Source of the DNA: Flagellimonas hadalis
GTDB taxonomy: Bacteria; Bacteroidota; Bacteroidia; Flavobacteriales; Flavobacteriaceae
Length of the DNA: 64,000 nt
Direction: 5' to 3'
Assembly: GCF_007785775.2 (NCBI RefSeq)
Contig: NZ_VNIK02000015.1
Location: 24,784-88,783 of the forward strand
Below, one piece after another: positions 1 through 8,722 of this stretch (positions within the stretch are counted from its first letter, which is position 1; the number at the start of each line of letters is the position of its first letter). The notes under the pieces were generated by a model. That model was not told where the DNA came from. It did no database searches and saw only the letters and a program-made list of their open reading frames with translations. The position numbers and the translations under genes were made by a program.

Positions 1-2
1 GC

Positions 3-308
3 TGTGGTTCGGATATGATCCGAGTTGGGGTCACGGGCGTCCCAAAATTCTTTACCCCGAATAATGACAATGTCAATGATCGGTTGAACGTTTTGGGGGT
101 CACGGAGGAATTTTATCAGAGTGGGGCATTTTACATTTATGACCGCTACGGAAAGTTGCTTGCTCAAAGAGACCCGATGGTCGAAGGTTGGAATGGGTTA
201 TATGATGGAAAACCTTTACCACCTTCCGATTATTGGTACGTTATGGAACTGCTGGATGTTCATGGAGCGGTACATCATAAGCAAGGACATTTCACCTTAA
301 AGCAATAA
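3..308 (+). CDS. T9SS type B sorting domain protein, C-terminal fragment
   Basis: Only the last ~100 residues are in the window; the frame is open to the left edge. The segment TPNNDNVNDRL, then YDRYGKLL and the W-N-G-x-Y-x-G-x-x-L-P-x-x-x-Y-W-Y pattern, is the gliding-motility-associated C-terminal domain used by Bacteroidota as the type B secretion signal of the type IX system. The parent protein is therefore exported to the cell surface or medium, but its function lies outside the window. It ends 47 bp before queE, which appears to have its own promoter. The domain call is confident; nothing can be said about the rest of the protein. Confidence 0.85.
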   Translation, partial: CGSDMIRVGVTGVPKFFTPNNDNVNDRLNVLGVTEEFYQSGAFYIYDRYGKLLAQRDPMVEGWNGLYDGKPLPPSDYWYVMELLDVHGAVHHKQGHFTLKQ

Positions 309-343
309 TGGACAAGTTGCATCATATTGCAATTTCTTAGCAT

Positions 344-351
344 TATCTTTG
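344..351 (+). promoter_or_regulatory. Candidate -7 box for queE
   Basis: TATCTTTG fits the Bacteroidota -7 consensus TAnnTTTG exactly. The nearest TTG (317-319) is 24 bp upstream, a little far for a -33 element. The box ends only 4 bp before the first in-frame ATG of queE, so if it is used the message is almost leaderless or translation begins at the ATG at 374. Confidence 0.4.
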
Positions 352-355
352 CACC

Positions 356-988
356 ATGATGGAAGAAAACGTGATGGAATTGGTGGACAAGGGGCTGATG
401 CTTCCCTTGATGGAAGAATTTTATACCATCCAAGGAGAAGGGTTCCACAAGGGAACGGCCGCCTATTTTATTCGGGTGGGCGGTTGCGATGTGGGTTGCC
501 ATTGGTGCGATGTCAAGGAAAGCTGGAATGCGGAGACCCATCCACCCACGGCTATTGACAGTATTATTGCCAATGCAAAAAAATATTCAGATACCATTGT
601 CATAACAGGTGGTGAACCCTTGACCTGGGATATGGCACCTTTGACCCAAGGCCTCAAGAAAGAAGGGATGAAAACCCATATCGAGACTTCGGGTGCCTAC
701 CCGCTGACGGGAGTTTGGGATTGGATCTGTCTTTCTCCCAAAAAGAACAAATTGCCCGTGGGGGATATCGCCAAAAAAGCGGATGAACTCAAAGTGATCG
801 TGTACAACAAGCACGATTTCATATTCGCGGAAGAACAGGCGGCCGAAGTGGGTGAAAACTGTATTCTCTATCTACAACCGGAATGGAGTGTTCGCGATAA
901 GATGGTTCCCTTGATCGTGGACTACGTTATGAAAAACCCCAAGTGGAAGGTTTCATTGCAGACCCATAAGTATTTGAACATTCCTTAA
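356..988 (+). CDS. queE: 7-carboxy-7-deazaguanine synthase (QueE)
   Basis: Radical-SAM enzyme that converts 6-carboxy-tetrahydropterin to 7-carboxy-7-deazaguanine in the biosynthesis of preQ0 and queuosine. The protein (210 aa) opens with EEFYTIQGEGFHKG and carries the CxxxCxxC iron-sulfur motif at Cys44, Cys48 and Cys51 (CDVGCHWC), followed by the glycine-rich ITGGEPL segment. Length fits the family. No other queuosine gene is adjacent. The start at 356 gives an N-terminus like other flavobacterial QueE proteins as I remember them; ATG 374 is an alternative because of the promoter box at 344-351. A short gap separates its stop from the convergent metalloprotease gene. Confidence 0.93.
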   Translation: MMEENVMELVDKGLMLPLMEEFYTIQGEGFHKGTAAYFIRVGGCDVGCHWCDVKESWNAETHPPTAIDSIIANAKKYSDTIVITGGEPLTWDMAPLTQGLKKEGMKTHIETSGAYPLTGVWDWICLSPKKNKLPVGDIAKKADELKVIVYNKHDFIFAEEQAAEVGENCILYLQPEWSVRDKMVPLIVDYVMKNPKWKVSLQTHKYLNIP

Positions 989-998
989 TACCAAGAAC

Positions 999-1835
999 TC
1001 AACGCCCTCCATTGTTCTGAAGATCCAAAAGACATTCGGCATCCAATTGGGGCACGGTGGTCAGTCCTTTGGAAACATTGCTTTGCATGGCTTTCATCAT
1101 GGGACCTCCAAACTGGAGCTCGGCTCGCATCAAACAGCCTTCCACGTTGCAGTGGTTGTTGCCGGTTTCCACATCATTTTCACCAATTTCTGTATCCTCA
1201 TGTTCAGGATGGACAGGGTCAGTGCCCAAATCCACAAGGCCCAATAGGTGTCCAAATTCATGGTTGAGTGTTGCTGCTTCCAGGTCAGCAACGGAAATGA
1301 CCGCACTTCTGCTAGCCAAGTCCCGCACTGTAGATTCGTAGATGATCATGGATGTATTGCGATAAACTGCACCCAAAGTAACCAGATTTTCACTTTCGTC
1401 ATCACTATCGGCGGGGGCATCGGCAAAATAAATGTAAATGGCCAGGGTGCTGCCATCATTATAAGCTGTCCTGTTGTCCCTTTCCAATTCGGCCACCTCA
1501 TTCAGGGTAAGGGTTTCCTCGTTGGGAGAAGAAAGCGGGGTATATTTGAATTCCACCTCTTCCTTAAAGGTCCTAGCCTTAATAAATTCCTCCAGGGTGT
1601 CAATGCCATCTACTGTGGGCTGAAAACCTGATACATAGGCAATTTCAATGAGTAGCTTGTCAAAGGTGTTGTTCGATAAAATATCATTTGCAGATGCCCC
1701 CGTAGTCAACAAATTGGCCGATTTATCGACACTCGTCGACGAACCAGAGGGATTTTCTGCATCCTTGGAACAGCCCATAAACACGAGAAGGGCAAGGAAA
1801 GGGTAAAGGATAATTTTCTTTTTCATCATCTTCAA
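999..1835 (-). CDS. Lipoprotein zinc metalloprotease
   Basis: A 278-aa protein with a lipoprotein signal peptide (lipobox ending at Cys22, LVFMGC) and a zinc protease motif HEFGHLLGLVD at residues 192-202. The HExxHxxGxxD arrangement is metzincin-like, where the third ligand can be Asp instead of His. Residues just downstream (HPEHED and CNVEGCLM) may stabilise the site. It should be anchored in the outer membrane or periplasm and act on proteins or peptides; the substrate is unknown. It lies 32 bp downstream of the methyltransferase gene on the same strand, so the two may be co-transcribed, though no functional link is apparent. Confidence 0.75.
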   Translation of the reverse strand: MKMMKKKIILYPFLALLVFMGCSKDAENPSGSSTSVDKSANLLTTGASANDILSNNTFDKLLIEIAYVSGFQPTVDGIDTLEEFIKARTFKEEVEFKYTPLSSPNEETLTLNEVAELERDNRTAYNDGSTLAIYIYFADAPADSDDESENLVTLGAVYRNTSMIIYESTVRDLASRSAVISVADLEAATLNHEFGHLLGLVDLGTDPVHPEHEDTEIGENDVETGNNHCNVEGCLMRAELQFGGPMMKAMQSNVSKGLTTVPQLDAECLLDLQNNGGR

Positions 1836-1867
1836 TATGAAATAAAAACGTTGCGCAATGGAATCTA

Positions 1868-2599
1868 TTATGGGTTTACGGTAAGTTTGGCCAAGTAATC
1901 ATAATGTTCGCCCTCCATAACAAGCTCACAATTTAGATGGTTTGCCGAACAAGCATTCTGCAAGGTATTGAAATCCACATAGACCCAGTCAAAAGGCTCA
2001 CTTTTCAATCCCTTGTATTCCATGGTAAAGTTCACTTCGCCATAATACCCACCATTGTCAGGAATCCAGTACCCACCATCTTCATCTTGATCGAACATAT
2101 AGATGATGTCGCTACTGTCCAATAGGATTTGTCCATTGGGCCGCAATAATGAGGCCAAATGCAGCAAAAAAACATCTAATCGATTTAAAGTTCCTGCCAA
2201 TCCTATGCCGTTCATCAGCAAAAGGAGGGTATCGAATTTATCATTGCTATACTCCGAGATGGGACTTTTTACGGTGTTGGCTATGCCACGTTCCCTGCAC
2301 ACAGAGATACATCCCTCCGAGTTGTCCAGAGCGGTAACGTCAAGACCTTTTTGTTGAAGATAAAGGGCATGGCTTCCCGAACCAGCACCAACGTCCAGTA
2401 CCTTTCCACGGGCCATTTGCAGGGCCATTTGCTCCATTTTGGGCATCTCGTCAAAATCGCGGAACAGATAGGGTATGGGAATGATATCCTCTTCATCCAA
2501 AGAGGAATAGGTTTTTATGTCCTCGGTATATTTGCCGTGTTGAAAGTCCATCAACGCCTTGCCAAAAACGTCTGCCATGGGTCGGAATAGTTTCTGCAA
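1868..2599 (-). CDS. Class I SAM-dependent methyltransferase
   Basis: A 243-aa cytoplasmic protein with the SAM-binding motif I VLDVGAGSGSHALYL (about residues 68-82) and a following acidic loop (VTALDNSEG), the Rossmann-type methyltransferase pattern. Nothing in the sequence names the acceptor substrate. Translation could start at the first Met or at Met8 (MADVFGKALMDF); the first is kept. It is transcribed divergently from the YkgJ-like gene across a 53-bp gap that must hold both promoters. Family call is firm, specific function unknown. Confidence 0.8.
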   Translation of the reverse strand: MQKLFRPMADVFGKALMDFQHGKYTEDIKTYSSLDEEDIIPIPYLFRDFDEMPKMEQMALQMARGKVLDVGAGSGSHALYLQQKGLDVTALDNSEGCISVCRERGIANTVKSPISEYSNDKFDTLLLLMNGIGLAGTLNRLDVFLLHLASLLRPNGQILLDSSDIIYMFDQDEDGGYWIPDNGGYYGEVNFTMEYKGLKSEPFDWVYVDFNTLQNACSANHLNCELVMEGEHYDYLAKLTVNP

Positions 2600-2652
2600 A
2601 GGTCTGACTTTAATTGCTTGGAAAGGTTTAAAATGGATAAGTTTGTGCTGTT

Positions 2653-3147
2653 ATGGACGAATTTTTGGAAGAAATGCCGCAAAGGGCCAAGGAAAAGCAT
2701 GCGGAAAACAAGAAGTTTTTTGCGAAGCTGAAAAAAAAGCCGCCCAAGGACCTTGACTACATGATGCAGGAACTGCATGATGATGAGTTCCAGCGCACGG
2801 ACTGCCTCACCTGTGCCAACTGCTGCAAAACCACGGGTCCGCTGTTCACCAATGCCGATATTGAACGCATCGCGAAACATTTCCGGATGAAACCTTCCCA
2901 GTTCATAGATCGGTATTTGAGGATCGACGAAGAGAACGACCATGTGCTCCAAGAGGTTCCCTGCACTTTTTTAGGTGCCGATAATTATTGTTCCATTTAT
3001 GAGGTAAGGCCAAAGGCCTGTCGCGAATTTCCACACACCGACCGTAAAAAGTTCCAACAGATCAGTAATCTCACGTTGAAGAACGTTGCCATATGCCCCG
3101 CAGCTTTTAACATTGTGGAAGCGATGAAAAAAAGCATAAAAATTTGA
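2653..3147 (+). CDS. YkgJ-family cysteine cluster protein
   Basis: A 164-aa soluble protein with the CxxCxxCC cluster (CLTCANCC) near residue 55, then CTFLG, YCSIYEVRPKAC and a final CPAAF. This spacing is the YkgJ/CxxCxxCC family, which probably binds zinc or an iron-sulfur cluster; its biochemical role is not established. The N-terminal third is highly charged (MPQRAKEKHAENKKF). It ends 21 bp before the sterol desaturase family gene on the same strand, so the two probably share a transcript. The family is confident; no function is proposed. Confidence 0.85.
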   Translation: MDEFLEEMPQRAKEKHAENKKFFAKLKKKPPKDLDYMMQELHDDEFQRTDCLTCANCCKTTGPLFTNADIERIAKHFRMKPSQFIDRYLRIDEENDHVLQEVPCTFLGADNYCSIYEVRPKACREFPHTDRKKFQQISNLTLKNVAICPAAFNIVEAMKKSIKI

Positions 3148-3168
3148 CGATTTTTTATATTTGGGGAT

Positions 3169-4005
3169 ATGGAGCAGATCATATCCTATTTTGAGACCAT
3201 CCCATCCTTGCACCGAAGCTTGATTTTGGTGGGTGGCATCACTCTTTTCTGGGTTTTGGAAGGAATCGTGCCCTTGTTCAATGTGCCCTATAAAAAATGG
3301 AGGCATTCCGTTCCCAATTTCTTTTTCACCCTGACCACCATCATCGTAAACTTTCCGTTGGCGTTTCTCTTGCTGAAATCCTCGGATTGGGCCGTGGAAA
3401 ACCAGTTTGGGATCATCAATTGGTTGCCGGAAATGCCCTTGTGGCTCTACGTGCTCTTGGGGGTAATGCTCTTGGATTTGATCGGCGCCTACACGGCACA
3501 TTGGGTGGAGCATAAGGTAAAGCCGCTTTGGATGGTCCATTTGGTGCACCACTCCGACCATAATGTGGATACGACCACGGCCAACAGGCACCATCCGCTG
3601 GAAAGCTTGATCCGATATATTTTTACATTAATAGGTGTTTTGATCGTGGGTGCACCCATCGGCATCATCATGCTCTACCAGAGTCTTTCCGTGGTGTTCT
3701 CGCAATTCAACCATGCCAATATCCGTTTGCCCAAAAAGGTGGACAATGCCATCAGTTGGTTTGTGGTGAGCCCGGACATGCACAAAGTGCACCACCATTA
3801 CCAGTTGCCCTACACAGATTCCAATTATGGCAATATTTTCTCCATCTGGGACCGACTTTTCGGGACCTACATGACCTTGGACGTAAAGGACATTGTCTAT
3901 GGCGTGGATACATTCCCGGACGAAAAAGAGAACAGCAGCATCAAAGGACTTTTAAAACAGCCATTTCATAAATACCGGAGACCGACTACCGAAAATCAAT
4001 TATAG
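3169..4005 (+). CDS. Sterol desaturase/fatty acid hydroxylase family membrane protein
   Basis: A 278-aa integral membrane di-iron oxygenase. Several hydrophobic segments (about residues 10-35, 50-70, 85-105 and 155-180) frame the histidine clusters HWVEHK, LVHHSDHN, NRHHP and HKVHHH that ligate two irons in this superfamily. Members hydroxylate or desaturate lipids such as sterols, fatty acids or carotenoids; the substrate here cannot be told. It lies 21 bp after the YkgJ-like gene and its last 10 bases overlap the end of the convergent namZ gene. Confidence 0.85.
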   Translation: MEQIISYFETIPSLHRSLILVGGITLFWVLEGIVPLFNVPYKKWRHSVPNFFFTLTTIIVNFPLAFLLLKSSDWAVENQFGIINWLPEMPLWLYVLLGVMLLDLIGAYTAHWVEHKVKPLWMVHLVHHSDHNVDTTTANRHHPLESLIRYIFTLIGVLIVGAPIGIIMLYQSLSVVFSQFNHANIRLPKKVDNAISWFVVSPDMHKVHHHYQLPYTDSNYGNIFSIWDRLFGTYMTLDVKDIVYGVDTFPDEKENSSIKGLLKQPFHKYRRPTTENQL

Positions 4006-5222
4006 ATCAAATACTTCTCCCTGATTTTTTTGAATTTTTCCAGGTCATCTTGCCAAGTGGCCTTGATTTCTTCGTTGGTCATGCCCTGTTCAATTTGTTT
4101 TTGGAGTAGGGGAGTTCCAGCATGTTTGGTAAATCCATCCGTTAAAAAGAATTTGGATTTATCCATGGTGTTTTCATACGCATCAATGATCCATTCCATG
4201 GTCACTTCGTTCATTCGTGGTGTTTGGGAAAGATCCTTGCCATAACAGACCTTGCCTTGCTCTTTCGGGCTTTTGGAACCGAAGTTGGGTTCTGGCACAT
4301 ATTTGAAATCATACTGGGTACTGTCCATGAAGGAAGCTCCATAACGCTGGAACTGAAACTCGGTGCCGCGACCCGCGTTCACGTTGGTGCCTTCAAAAAG
4401 CCCCAAACTGGGATAAAGGGTAATGGAAACATCATTGGGCAGATTGGGCGAAGGCCGAATGGGCAAATGGTACTCGGAGGCATGTGTATAATTCTCCAAA
4501 TGAACCACGGTAAGGTCGGCCTTTAGGCCGTTTTCCAACCATCCTTCCCCATTGAGCATCTGAGCATATTCGCCCATCGTCATACCATACACCAAAGGTA
4601 TTGGGTTCAGACCAAGATAGCCTGCGTGTTCTTTCATCATGGTGGGGCCATCCACGTAATGTCCGTTCGGGTTGGGCCGGTCCAGCACAATAATAGGGGT
4701 TCCGTTTTCCGCACAGGCTTCCATCACCAATTGCAATGTGGCAATATAGGTATAGAACCGTACGCCCACATCCTGAATGTCAAATACCACCACATCCAAT
4801 TCTTCCAATTGCGCTTTGGAGGGCTTTCGGTTTTTTCCGTACAATGAAACAATGGGAAGACCTGTTTGTGAATCCACACCATCCTTTACATGCTCCCCTG
4901 CATCGGCCGTGCCCCGAAAACCATGTTCGGGCGCAAAAACCTGTTTTACATCAATTTGGTGCGAAAGCAGGGAATCCACCAAGTGGGTATGCCCATTTCC
5001 ATGGAACACAACGCTGGTGGGGTTGGCCACCACACCGACTTTTTTCCCTTGGAGCATGGGGAGATAAATCTCTGTCCGATTCGCTGCGACTTTTATTTCA
5101 GGAAGGGGTTCCGTTTTTGATGGGTTTGCAGAAACCTCATCCTGTTTTTGTTGGCCCTTGCAGGAGGAAAGCATCAAAAACAACAATAAAACTGTACTTT
5201 TGAATTTAGATAAAATGGGCAT
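3996..5222 (-). CDS. namZ: Exo-beta-N-acetylmuramidase NamZ family (DUF1343, GH171), lipoprotein
   Basis: A 408-aa lipoprotein (lipobox LMLSSC, Cys21). The body matches DUF1343: KVGVVANPTSVV, FAPEHGFRGTADAGEHV, VVFDIQDVGVRFYTYIATL, LDRPNPNG and EGTNVNAGRGTE are typical. NamZ releases terminal N-acetylmuramic acid from peptidoglycan fragments, so the protein probably works in cell-wall turnover or salvage at the periplasmic face. The signal peptide needs the first Met, which puts its start codon 3 bp from the start of the divergent permease gene: each gene's promoter must lie inside the other gene. It converges with the sterol desaturase gene with a 10-bp overlap. Confidence 0.85.
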   Translation of the reverse strand: MPILSKFKSTVLLLFLMLSSCKGQQKQDEVSANPSKTEPLPEIKVAANRTEIYLPMLQGKKVGVVANPTSVVFHGNGHTHLVDSLLSHQIDVKQVFAPEHGFRGTADAGEHVKDGVDSQTGLPIVSLYGKNRKPSKAQLEELDVVVFDIQDVGVRFYTYIATLQLVMEACAENGTPIIVLDRPNPNGHYVDGPTMMKEHAGYLGLNPIPLVYGMTMGEYAQMLNGEGWLENGLKADLTVVHLENYTHASEYHLPIRPSPNLPNDVSITLYPSLGLFEGTNVNAGRGTEFQFQRYGASFMDSTQYDFKYVPEPNFGSKSPKEQGKVCYGKDLSQTPRMNEVTMEWIIDAYENTMDKSKFFLTDGFTKHAGTPLLQKQIEQGMTNEEIKATWQDDLEKFKKIREKYLIYN

Positions 5223-5225
5223 TCG

Positions 5226-6467
5226 TTGAATTTAGAATTGTTTATTGCCAAGCGCCTGATCACAGGGAAGGAGCATAAAATTAGTATTTCCGCCCCGATA
5301 ATAAAAATTGCCATAGCGGCGATTGCCATCGGCGTGGTGATGATGCTCATTGCCATTGCCACTGGTGTTGGGCTCAAACAAAAAATCAGGGAGAAAATCG
5401 CGGCCTTCAACGGGCATATCCAAGTTTCCAACTACGACAACAACAGTTCAGAGGTTTCGGTCTCACCCATCTCCATCCATCAGGATTTTTATCCCACATT
5501 CAAAAATGTGGATGGGGTACGCCATGTCCAAGCAGTGGCCACCAAAGGTGGGATCATTCGCACGGAAGATACTTTTGAAGGAATGTTGGCCAAGGGAGTG
5601 GGCACAGATTATGATTGGACTGCCTTTAAGGATTTTCTCGTGGAGGGTAGGTTGCCAGATTATTCCGGGAAGCTGAACGATGAGGTTTTGATCTCCAGAC
5701 GAATGGCCAATCGTTTGCAATTGGGAGTGGGGGATACCTTTTTTTCCTTTTTTCTGAAAGATGATGATGCTTCGCAAATACCCAACAACCGACGGTTCAA
5801 GATTGTGGGGGTCTATGACAGTGGCTTTGAGGAGTTCGATGCCACCTATGTCTTTGTGGATATCCGTCACATCCAGCGAATGAACAAGTGGGAAGAGGAC
5901 CAAATCGGTAATTTTGAGGTTTTCTTGGATGATTTTGACCAACTGGAGGAAAAGAGCAATGAAATCTACGGCAAAACGGTTTCGAGCTTGGACACCCAGA
6001 ACATCCAAACGAAGTACTATCGGATTTTTGAATGGTTGGGCCTTTTTGACTTCAACATTGCCCTCATCATCGGGATCATGATCATAGTGGGGGGGATCAA
6101 CATGATCACGGCCCTTTTGGTCTTGATCTTGGAACGCACCCAAATGATTGGGATTTTGAAAGCTTTGGGATCTGCCAATTGGAGCATTAGAAAAGTGTTC
6201 CTTTACAATGCGGCCTATTTGATCGCCATCGGACTTTTCTGGGGCAATGCAATAGGGTTGGGGTTCATTTTTCTTCAGGACAAGTATCGCATGTTCAAGT
6301 TTCCCAATCCAGAAGAATATTACATCGAATATATCCCCGTGAGCATTGATCTGCCGACCATTTTGCTACTGAATGTTGGGGTGATGCTCCTTTGTCTATT
6401 GATGCTCTTGGTGCCATCCTACATCATCACCAAGATAACTCCGGTGAAGGCCATACAGTTTGAGTAG
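5226..6467 (+). CDS. LolC/LolE-type ABC transporter permease (FtsX fold)
   Basis: A 413-aa permease with one membrane segment near residues 25-48, a long periplasmic MacB-like domain (about 50-265) and three C-terminal segments (about 270-300, 315-350, 375-405), the FtsX/LolCE topology. Such proteins pair with a LolD-type ATPase to release lipoproteins toward the outer membrane; no ATPase gene is adjacent. The start is a TTG giving NLELFIAKRLITGKEH, the conserved N-terminus of Bacteroidota LolE-like permeases. It is divergent from namZ with only 3 bp between start codons. Lipoprotein release is inferred from family. Confidence 0.83.
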   Translation: MNLELFIAKRLITGKEHKISISAPIIKIAIAAIAIGVVMMLIAIATGVGLKQKIREKIAAFNGHIQVSNYDNNSSEVSVSPISIHQDFYPTFKNVDGVRHVQAVATKGGIIRTEDTFEGMLAKGVGTDYDWTAFKDFLVEGRLPDYSGKLNDEVLISRRMANRLQLGVGDTFFSFFLKDDDASQIPNNRRFKIVGVYDSGFEEFDATYVFVDIRHIQRMNKWEEDQIGNFEVFLDDFDQLEEKSNEIYGKTVSSLDTQNIQTKYYRIFEWLGLFDFNIALIIGIMIIVGGINMITALLVLILERTQMIGILKALGSANWSIRKVFLYNAAYLIAIGLFWGNAIGLGFIFLQDKYRMFKFPNPEEYYIEYIPVSIDLPTILLLNVGVMLLCLLMLLVPSYIITKITPVKAIQFE

Positions 6468-6499
6468 TATTTGAAATCTAGATTGATCTATACCATACC

Positions 6500-7276
6500 A
6501 TGACACAACTTAAGAACAATACATATACTGTGGGAATCGATGCAGGCGAACTGGTGAGTTTTGTGGTCGAGGGGCATGAGTTCATCCACCAAAAGGGAAG
6601 TCCGGGTTGGGGGAGTTCCGATACGGAGATGTTCCCCATCATCGGCCCAGTGAACGAGGCCAATTTCAGGGTGAAGACACCCAAAGGGGAGCCAGTGCAG
6701 GATCAACATGGATTATTGCGCCAAATGCCATACGGATTAGAATCGCAAACCGAAACTTCGGCAGTTTTTGCAAAGCGATACCATGCGGGCACGACCGTAA
6801 ACAATTCCAAATACCCCGATAAATCCACTGAACCCCAATTGGTGTGGCCCTACGATTTTGTTTTTGAAAAATCCTTTCAGTTGAAGGATGACGGGCTGGA
6901 AATTACCTTCAAGATCACGGGCGAAAAGGGAATGCCCTTCATGTTGGGGTACCATCCCGCTTTTAAGCTGCATTCCAGTTCCCCAAAGATCGTGGCCAAG
7001 GACAGGGAAATTTCCCTGGATGAGGTTTTGGCCGTTGGGAACAGGGCACTAAAAGTGCCCGATTGCACTTCCATCACCCTAAAGGATAGCAAGCAGATCA
7101 CCATAGAGACGGAAGGCTTTGGAAACTTCATGTGCTGGACAGAGGTAAAAAATATGGTCTGCATCGAGCCGATTTCGTTTTATCCTTATGATGTGGAACA
7201 ATCCCACCTGCACGAAGGCTTTCTGCATTTGGACGGAACAGCAACATTTAAGGTCAGCTTGAAACCAGGGGCTTAG
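6500..7276 (+). CDS. Aldose 1-epimerase family protein
   Basis: A 258-aa cytoplasmic beta-sandwich protein of the galactose mutarotase superfamily, in the short group distinct from classical GalM. Visible family features are FVVEGHEFIHQ, WGSSDTEMFPIIGPV, QDQHGLLRQMPY and MLGYHPAFKL, with conserved His in the last two. It probably interconverts anomers of a sugar or sugar phosphate. It follows the permease gene by 32 bp without a clear terminator and converges with the DnaQ/GIY-YIG gene across about 10 bp. It has no signal peptide, unlike the lipoprotein mutarotase of the arabinose operon. Confidence 0.8.
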   Translation: MTQLKNNTYTVGIDAGELVSFVVEGHEFIHQKGSPGWGSSDTEMFPIIGPVNEANFRVKTPKGEPVQDQHGLLRQMPYGLESQTETSAVFAKRYHAGTTVNNSKYPDKSTEPQLVWPYDFVFEKSFQLKDDGLEITFKITGEKGMPFMLGYHPAFKLHSSSPKIVAKDREISLDEVLAVGNRALKVPDCTSITLKDSKQITIETEGFGNFMCWTEVKNMVCIEPISFYPYDVEQSHLHEGFLHLDGTATFKVSLKPGA

Positions 7277-7286
7277 CAAAACTATT

Positions 7287-8657
7287 TTAAGGGATCAAAA
7301 CGTTGGTCTTGGCGTGTTTCAACAAATAGGTGGCCAAAATGCTGTCCGTTTCCACCGTATTCTTTTGTGGGGTGATGAATGCCTCGATATCATCAAATGA
7401 ATTGATCTCCACATCACTGTCAATAAAGCCATAGCCTCTATATATTCCCTCAGAGATGAGCACTACGGCATTTTCAGTTTCATCCCTGCCCTTTTCCTTG
7501 ATGATCTTCACTTCAGAGGCCAACATCCTCATGTGGTCAATGGCTTCCTGTACTTTTTCGTTGTAGGATGCCACGGCTTCCTCGCCTCTGCAGATGCCTT
7601 CACAGGTATTGATCTGGTGATGGGAACAGGCGGCGTTCGTCTGCTGCAAATGGCAATACTTGGGACAAAGCGCAAAATTTTTGCACAATTCTTCCAAATA
7701 AGCCCTGCAATCGGTCTGGTTGTAGAAAATCTTTAGCGGGTTGGGAACACCTTTGATGGTGTTGTAGGCCAAGTGCACAATACCGTTCCTGTCCTCGTAG
7801 GCAAAAATCGCATATTGACGAACCGTGCGTTTTTGGGCGCGGTTGTAGGGCGGAAAAAGCCGTTTGATTTCGGCGGATTCCATCAACAGGGCGACCAGTT
7901 CGTTGCCAGAAAGTTTAAAGTCGATATCGGCCGTTTCACTGCACATCTGGGTTTCCTTCACGCTTTTGTCATAAAAGTGTCCGAGCACCCTTTTTTTCAG
8001 GTTGATGGCCTTTCCGACGTAAATGATCTTGCCTTCTTGGTTCTTGAAATAATAGATGCCCGGTTTTGGGGGAATCTTTTCAAAAACGGATTTGGGCAGG
8101 TGGGGTGGGAGGGTGGACTCTTGGCTCCGGGCGTTCAAAAATTGCTTGAAGACACTTTCGGAAGTTGGAAAGGCCATCAATTTTTGAAAGAGCAGTACGG
8201 TGGCATGGGCATCGCCCCGGGCCCTGTGCCGGTCCACCAACGGAATCTGGATGGCAGAGCACAGTTTTCCCAAGCTGTAGGATTGCAATCCGGGGATGAG
8301 CTTTCGGGACAATCGGACGGTACACAGTTTTTTTCTTGTAAAATCGACCCCGATCTGCCTGAACTCCTCCTTGATCACCCCATAGTCAAAATTTACGGAG
8401 TGGGCTACAAAGACACAGCTTTCCGTCATGTCCAGAACGTTGTTTGCTATTTCGGAAAAAGTGGGTGCATCCTGTACCATTTGGTCATCGATACCCGTGA
8501 GGCCGGTAATAAAATGCGGAATGTGGCATTGAGGGTTCACCAAGGAAGTGAACTCGTCCACAACCTGGTTTCCATTGTGTTTGAAAATGGAGATTTCGGT
8601 GATCTTGTTGCCTTTGATACCGTTCCCCGTGGTCTCTATGTCGATGATGGTGTACAA
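7287..8657 (-). CDS. DnaQ-type exonuclease fused to a GIY-YIG nuclease domain
   Basis: A 456-aa fusion. Residues ~1-165 are a DEDDh exonuclease: DIETTG at the start, AHSVNFDYG in the middle and HRARGDAHATV at the end supply the acidic residues and histidine. Residues ~195-275 are a GIY-YIG endonuclease of UvrC type (GIYYFKNQEGKIIYVGKA, then RLFPPYNRA). The C-terminal third resembles the cysteine-containing region after the UvrC nuclease domain (CPKYCHLQ, CEGICRG). The domain order resembles Cho-like or polymerase-epsilon-like proteins with a role in DNA repair. It is encoded 65 bp downstream of the ABC exporter on the same strand. Confidence 0.85.
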   Translation of the reverse strand: MYTIIDIETTGNGIKGNKITEISIFKHNGNQVVDEFTSLVNPQCHIPHFITGLTGIDDQMVQDAPTFSEIANNVLDMTESCVFVAHSVNFDYGVIKEEFRQIGVDFTRKKLCTVRLSRKLIPGLQSYSLGKLCSAIQIPLVDRHRARGDAHATVLLFQKLMAFPTSESVFKQFLNARSQESTLPPHLPKSVFEKIPPKPGIYYFKNQEGKIIYVGKAINLKKRVLGHFYDKSVKETQMCSETADIDFKLSGNELVALLMESAEIKRLFPPYNRAQKRTVRQYAIFAYEDRNGIVHLAYNTIKGVPNPLKIFYNQTDCRAYLEELCKNFALCPKYCHLQQTNAACSHHQINTCEGICRGEEAVASYNEKVQEAIDHMRMLASEVKIIKEKGRDETENAVVLISEGIYRGYGFIDSDVEINSFDDIEAFITPQKNTVETDSILATYLLKHAKTNVLIP

Positions 8658-8722
8658 AACGATGATTCCTAATCGACCCTGAAATTAGATATAAAGTAAA
8701 CAGTTACCAAACGGATGGGCCA

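Noticed and set aside
1047..1631. Plus-strand frames opposite the lipoprotein metalloprotease
   Set aside because: They mirror the real minus-strand gene, lack domain features and have no start signals; similar antisense frames elsewhere were dropped for the same reason.
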